Shown here: piece by piece, positions 4,884-7,179 of the stretch
Position numbering within the stretch: position 1 is the first letter of the stretch
Layout: the number at the start of each line of letters is the position of its first letter
DNA from: Kiritimatiellia bacterium
Lineage (GTDB): Bacteria > Verrucomicrobiota > Kiritimatiellia > RFP12 > UBA1067
Direction of reading: 5' to 3'
Assembly: GCA_017479035.1 (NCBI GenBank)
Contig: JAFVCR010000165.1
Span: forward strand, 1-7,179
Length of the DNA stretch: 7,179 nucleotides
Notes under the pieces: model-generated
Database searches by the model: none
What the model saw: only the letters and a program-made list of their open reading frames with translations
Told to the model about the DNA's origin: nothing
Position numbers and translations under genes: made by a program

Positions 4884-7179
4884 TCAGTTGAGTTCAATGT
4901 CGCCGCCGCCCTCTTCGGTCTTGTCAAGATCAAAAGAAAGCGAATCGTCCGGCTCTTGGTCGCTCATGAAGACCTGGAAGAAGGCCGTGCCGCCTTCGGG
5001 TTTCTTCACCGTAAGCCCCGTTTTGGATTCGGTCTCCTGTTTGAGTTCGGGCTCTTCGAGACCGCCAAGCTCCGTTGCCACGGCCACACCGTAGTAGAAG
5101 CCCTTTACAACCGTGACGTTGAGGGTGATGGTGCCGTTCTCTTCGTTTTCAGTCCAGATTTCGCCGTCTTCGTCGGGAGTGATCTGCACATCGAGCGCGG
5201 CGGTGAGGGTGCCGTCGTCGGCGGTAATCTTGTAAGCGGCGGTGACATCTTCACCGGCGGCATTGCGGATTACAACCTGCGAGGCATCAAGCGTGCCCTC
5301 GTAATTCCCCGTGAGCGTGCAGTCCTCGCCACGCACAAGCGCGGAGACTACTGCACCGGAAACTTCCGCCGTAGGCCCGGACACGGGCTCGGTGTAGACG
5401 ATTTCCGTTCCCTCTTCGTTGAGTGCCCACCCGGCAGGCAATTCAGTTGTGGCAGTTACAGAGCCATTGAGTACCTCGATGGCCGGCACCGTCTCCTGCT
5501 CTTCCGCCACGGCAATCGCATCGGCCACGCTCGCGTATGTGGCATTGCCGATTGCCGCAAGAGCCTTTACGAGACCGCCGGCGGCGGCATCCACTGCAAG
5601 ACCCGTGAAGGCGGCATTGCCTCCAACCGTGACAGGCGTGGTTTTGAGATCAACGACTTCCGCCGCATCGGAACCCGTGCCCGAAAGTATCGCATTTACA
5701 TAGATGCCATTCGCAGGTTCCGCGTCCAATGCCACGCTATCGATCTTGATGGCGGATTTGGTCGAGATGTTTAACGTTCCCGTATAGTTCACAAGCTCGC
5801 TCACCTCGTAATATGTCTTGTATCCAGTGTTTCCATTGGAGAAGGTCGTCAACGAGCCAGATCCCGACAGCCGCGAAAATGTCGTTTTATTGCCGAGCGA
5901 GGTATTGCTTCCATATCCGTTGGTGAGCGTTACGTCCGCATTGAGCACCACAGCAGGAGCGATGGACGGAGGTGTGTTGCCGCTCACGGCTTTGAGATAG
6001 CCGGCCGTCACGCCGCCGTTGATTGCAACCGTGGAGTTTGCATTGCCGTAGTCATCTAAAACCAACGCGCCAGAGGTATGCGCCCATCCGATACCGAACG
6101 TGCCAGTCCAGTTCGCACCAAGCGTCAGTGAGGTGTTGCCAAGGGCGTATGCAAACGATACAGTGCCCGTGCCGCCGTTTGCCGGGGTGATCGTCTCCGC
6201 ATCGCTGAACGATTGAGTTGCCATATCGTAGGCGATTGCTTCAACCTGGCCGCCGAGCGTGACAGATTCGGTGAAGTCCCCTACTGCATTGGCGAACGTG
6301 AAGGAACCCGTCGCAACTTGGATACCCGCAAGCCGCCCGGTATTCGCGAGCGTGATGGTGCGAGTATTGTTGGCACTGCCTGCGATAAGAACAAGCGTGT
6401 CGCCCGCAAGAAGCGTAGTGCTCTTAAAGTTATCGTCATACGCCACGAGGATGCCAGCGTTGTCCACAAGTTTCGTATTGACCGCAGTAGCGTCATCGAT
6501 TGTGATGTCGCTATTGACAGTGAGGTAAAGCGTCTTCGGCGTGGCACGTGCAGCGACCACTGCTTCGTAGTAGCCGTTTGCGTTGTAGCGGACGCTCACG
6601 CGCGATGCATCACCGCCATCGACAGTAGCAGCGATGTCCAAACCCTCTGCTGCATTACCCGTGAGTTGAACGACCGTCTCGGCACTTAGGTAGTCGAGAT
6701 CGATGCTTCCCGAAAGATCGAACGTCAACGTTGCGCCGTCGGCCACGGAAACGGTGGAACTCGCAAGATCCAGCGCACCGCTTTCGATAACGGTGGAGGC
6801 GTTGAATACCGCATTTGCCACAGCGAACGTCCCCGAGCCCTTCTTGATTGTCAAGGATGCTCTCTCCACGCCATCTTTGGCATCAACGGTGAAAGTATCG
6901 AGCGAGACATCCGCATTGACGGTAAGCGCAGCATCGGCAGAGGCCGCAACTACAGTGGCATTCGCGTCGGCTGCGGGAGCATTTGCTGTTTCGGCATTGT
7001 ATTCCCATGCGCCTTCGGCGGAAATATCCTCTTCGCCGGAGACCTCGCGGGTGTAGACATCGCTATTGACATAGCCAAACTCTTCAACGAGCGCCGCATG
7101 GAGGTTTGCGCCGATTTCACCGTTGTAGAGGCGGATGAAGTCGATTTGCGAATTTGCATCCGCCGTATCGTCAAGCTGG
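4884..7179 (-). CDS. Large surface/secreted protein with autotransporter-associated beta-strand repeat, C-terminal part
   Basis: The frame is open from the right edge to the TGA at 4884: 764 residues of a longer protein, N-terminus outside the window. A GTG at 6869 begins no separate gene, since the frame continues upstream with matching composition. In fragment numbering: 1-60 resembles the end of a LamG/concanavalin-type domain (IDFIRLYNGEIG); 107-150 is an autotransporter-associated (PATR-like) beta-strand repeat (LTIKKGSGTFAVANAVFNAS then IESGALDLASSTV); 210-350 is Thr/Ala/Gly-rich beta material; 351-490 is a module with NWTGTF, YGNANSTV, SGSGSLTTF and YTGTLNI; 537-600 contains a YASVADAIAVAEE module; 623-660 looks like an Ig-like or cadherin-like strand pair; 692-739 starts GFYYGVAVATEL and ends FFQVFMSD, like the C-terminal block of many PVC surface proteins. 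The last 25 residues are strongly acidic. There is no LPXTG, PEP-CTERM or visible beta-barrel. Likely a cell-surface structural or adhesive protein; function unknown. Confidence 0.85.
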   Translation of the reverse strand, partial: QLDDTADANSQIDFIRLYNGEIGANLHAALVEEFGYVNSDVYTREVSGEEDISAEGAWEYNAETANAPAADANATVVAASADAALTVNADVSLDTFTVDAKDGVERASLTIKKGSGTFAVANAVFNASTVIESGALDLASSTVSVADGATLTFDLSGSIDLDYLSAETVVQLTGNAAEGLDIAATVDGGDASRVSVRYNANGYYEAVVAARATPKTLYLTVNSDITIDDATAVNTKLVDNAGILVAYDDNFKSTTLLAGDTLVLIAGSANNTRTITLANTGRLAGIQVATGSFTFANAVGDFTESVTLGGQVEAIAYDMATQSFSDAETITPANGGTGTVSFAYALGNTSLTLGANWTGTFGIGWAHTSGALVLDDYGNANSTVAINGGVTAGYLKAVSGNTPPSIAPAVVLNADVTLTNGYGSNTSLGNKTTFSRLSGSGSLTTFSNGNTGYKTYYEVSELVNYTGTLNISTKSAIKIDSVALDAEPANGIYVNAILSGTGSDAAEVVDLKTTPVTVGGNAAFTGLAVDAAAGGLVKALAAIGNATYASVADAIAVAEEQETVPAIEVLNGSVTATTELPAGWALNEEGTEIVYTEPVSGPTAEVSGAVVSALVRGEDCTLTGNYEGTLDASQVVIRNAAGEDVTAAYKITADDGTLTAALDVQITPDEDGEIWTENEENGTITLNVTVVKGFYYGVAVATELGGLEEPELKQETESKTGLTVKKPEGGTAFFQVFMSDQEPDDSLSFDLDKTEEGGGDIELN

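Noticed and set aside
4884..4960. PEP-CTERM or LPXTG-type sorting signal at the surface protein's C-terminus
   Set aside because: The tail is acidic and has no hydrophobic segment or terminal basic cluster, so neither signal is present.
4722..5774. A 350-codon open frame on the plus strand
   Set aside because: It runs through the hrpB promoter and the terminator and is antisense to the surface-protein gene. It has no ribosome-binding site or recognisable domain.
4884..6869. Surface protein starting at the GTG at 6869
   Set aside because: The frame is open upstream to the window edge with similar Ala/Thr/Asp-rich composition, and there is no signal peptide or ribosome-binding site at 6869; the GTG is an internal valine codon.

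Overview
The window looks like chromosome from an uncultured Gram-negative bacterium, most likely of the PVC group (Verrucomicrobiota/Kiritimatiellota); that placement is inference. It rests on moderately high GC, a large mosaic surface protein with an autotransporter-associated beta-strand repeat, a CPBP protease of the kind that accompanies exosortase systems, and a TonB/TolA-like inner-membrane anchor. Every gene I can support lies on the minus strand, so transcription runs from right to left.

Right part (7179 to about 4820): the C-terminal 764 residues of a very large secreted or surface protein, whose N-terminus lies beyond the window. Its stop codon is followed 22 nt later by a strong intrinsic terminator, a perfect 16-bp stem with a T-tract.

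Middle and left part (4790 to 1): a tight string of genes: hrpB (DExH helicase), a CPBP-family intramembrane protease, tadA (tRNA adenosine deaminase), a secreted CE4 polysaccharide deacetylase, and the start of a TonB/TolA-like protein cut by the window edge. Junctions are close: a 2-nt gap (hrpB/CPBP), a 41-nt gap holding a promoter (CPBP/tadA), a 4-nt ATGA overlap (tadA/deacetylase) and a 4-nt GTGA overlap (deacetylase/tonB-like).

The most notable regulatory signal is a pair of near-twin promoters, one before hrpB and one before tadA. Each has a TTGMAA -35 box, an exact 17-nt spacer, an extended TGC -10 and the same 13-nt stretch GCAAAATATGCTA. In each the -10 ends only 6-7 nt before the ATG, so the transcript should start at or next to the start codon (leaderless). 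The following genes in each unit (CPBP, deacetylase) carry good Shine-Dalgarno sequences. The genes do not form an obvious single pathway: two act on RNA (hrpB, tadA) and three act at the envelope. I see no RNA genes, CRISPR arrays, insertion sequences or defence systems here.
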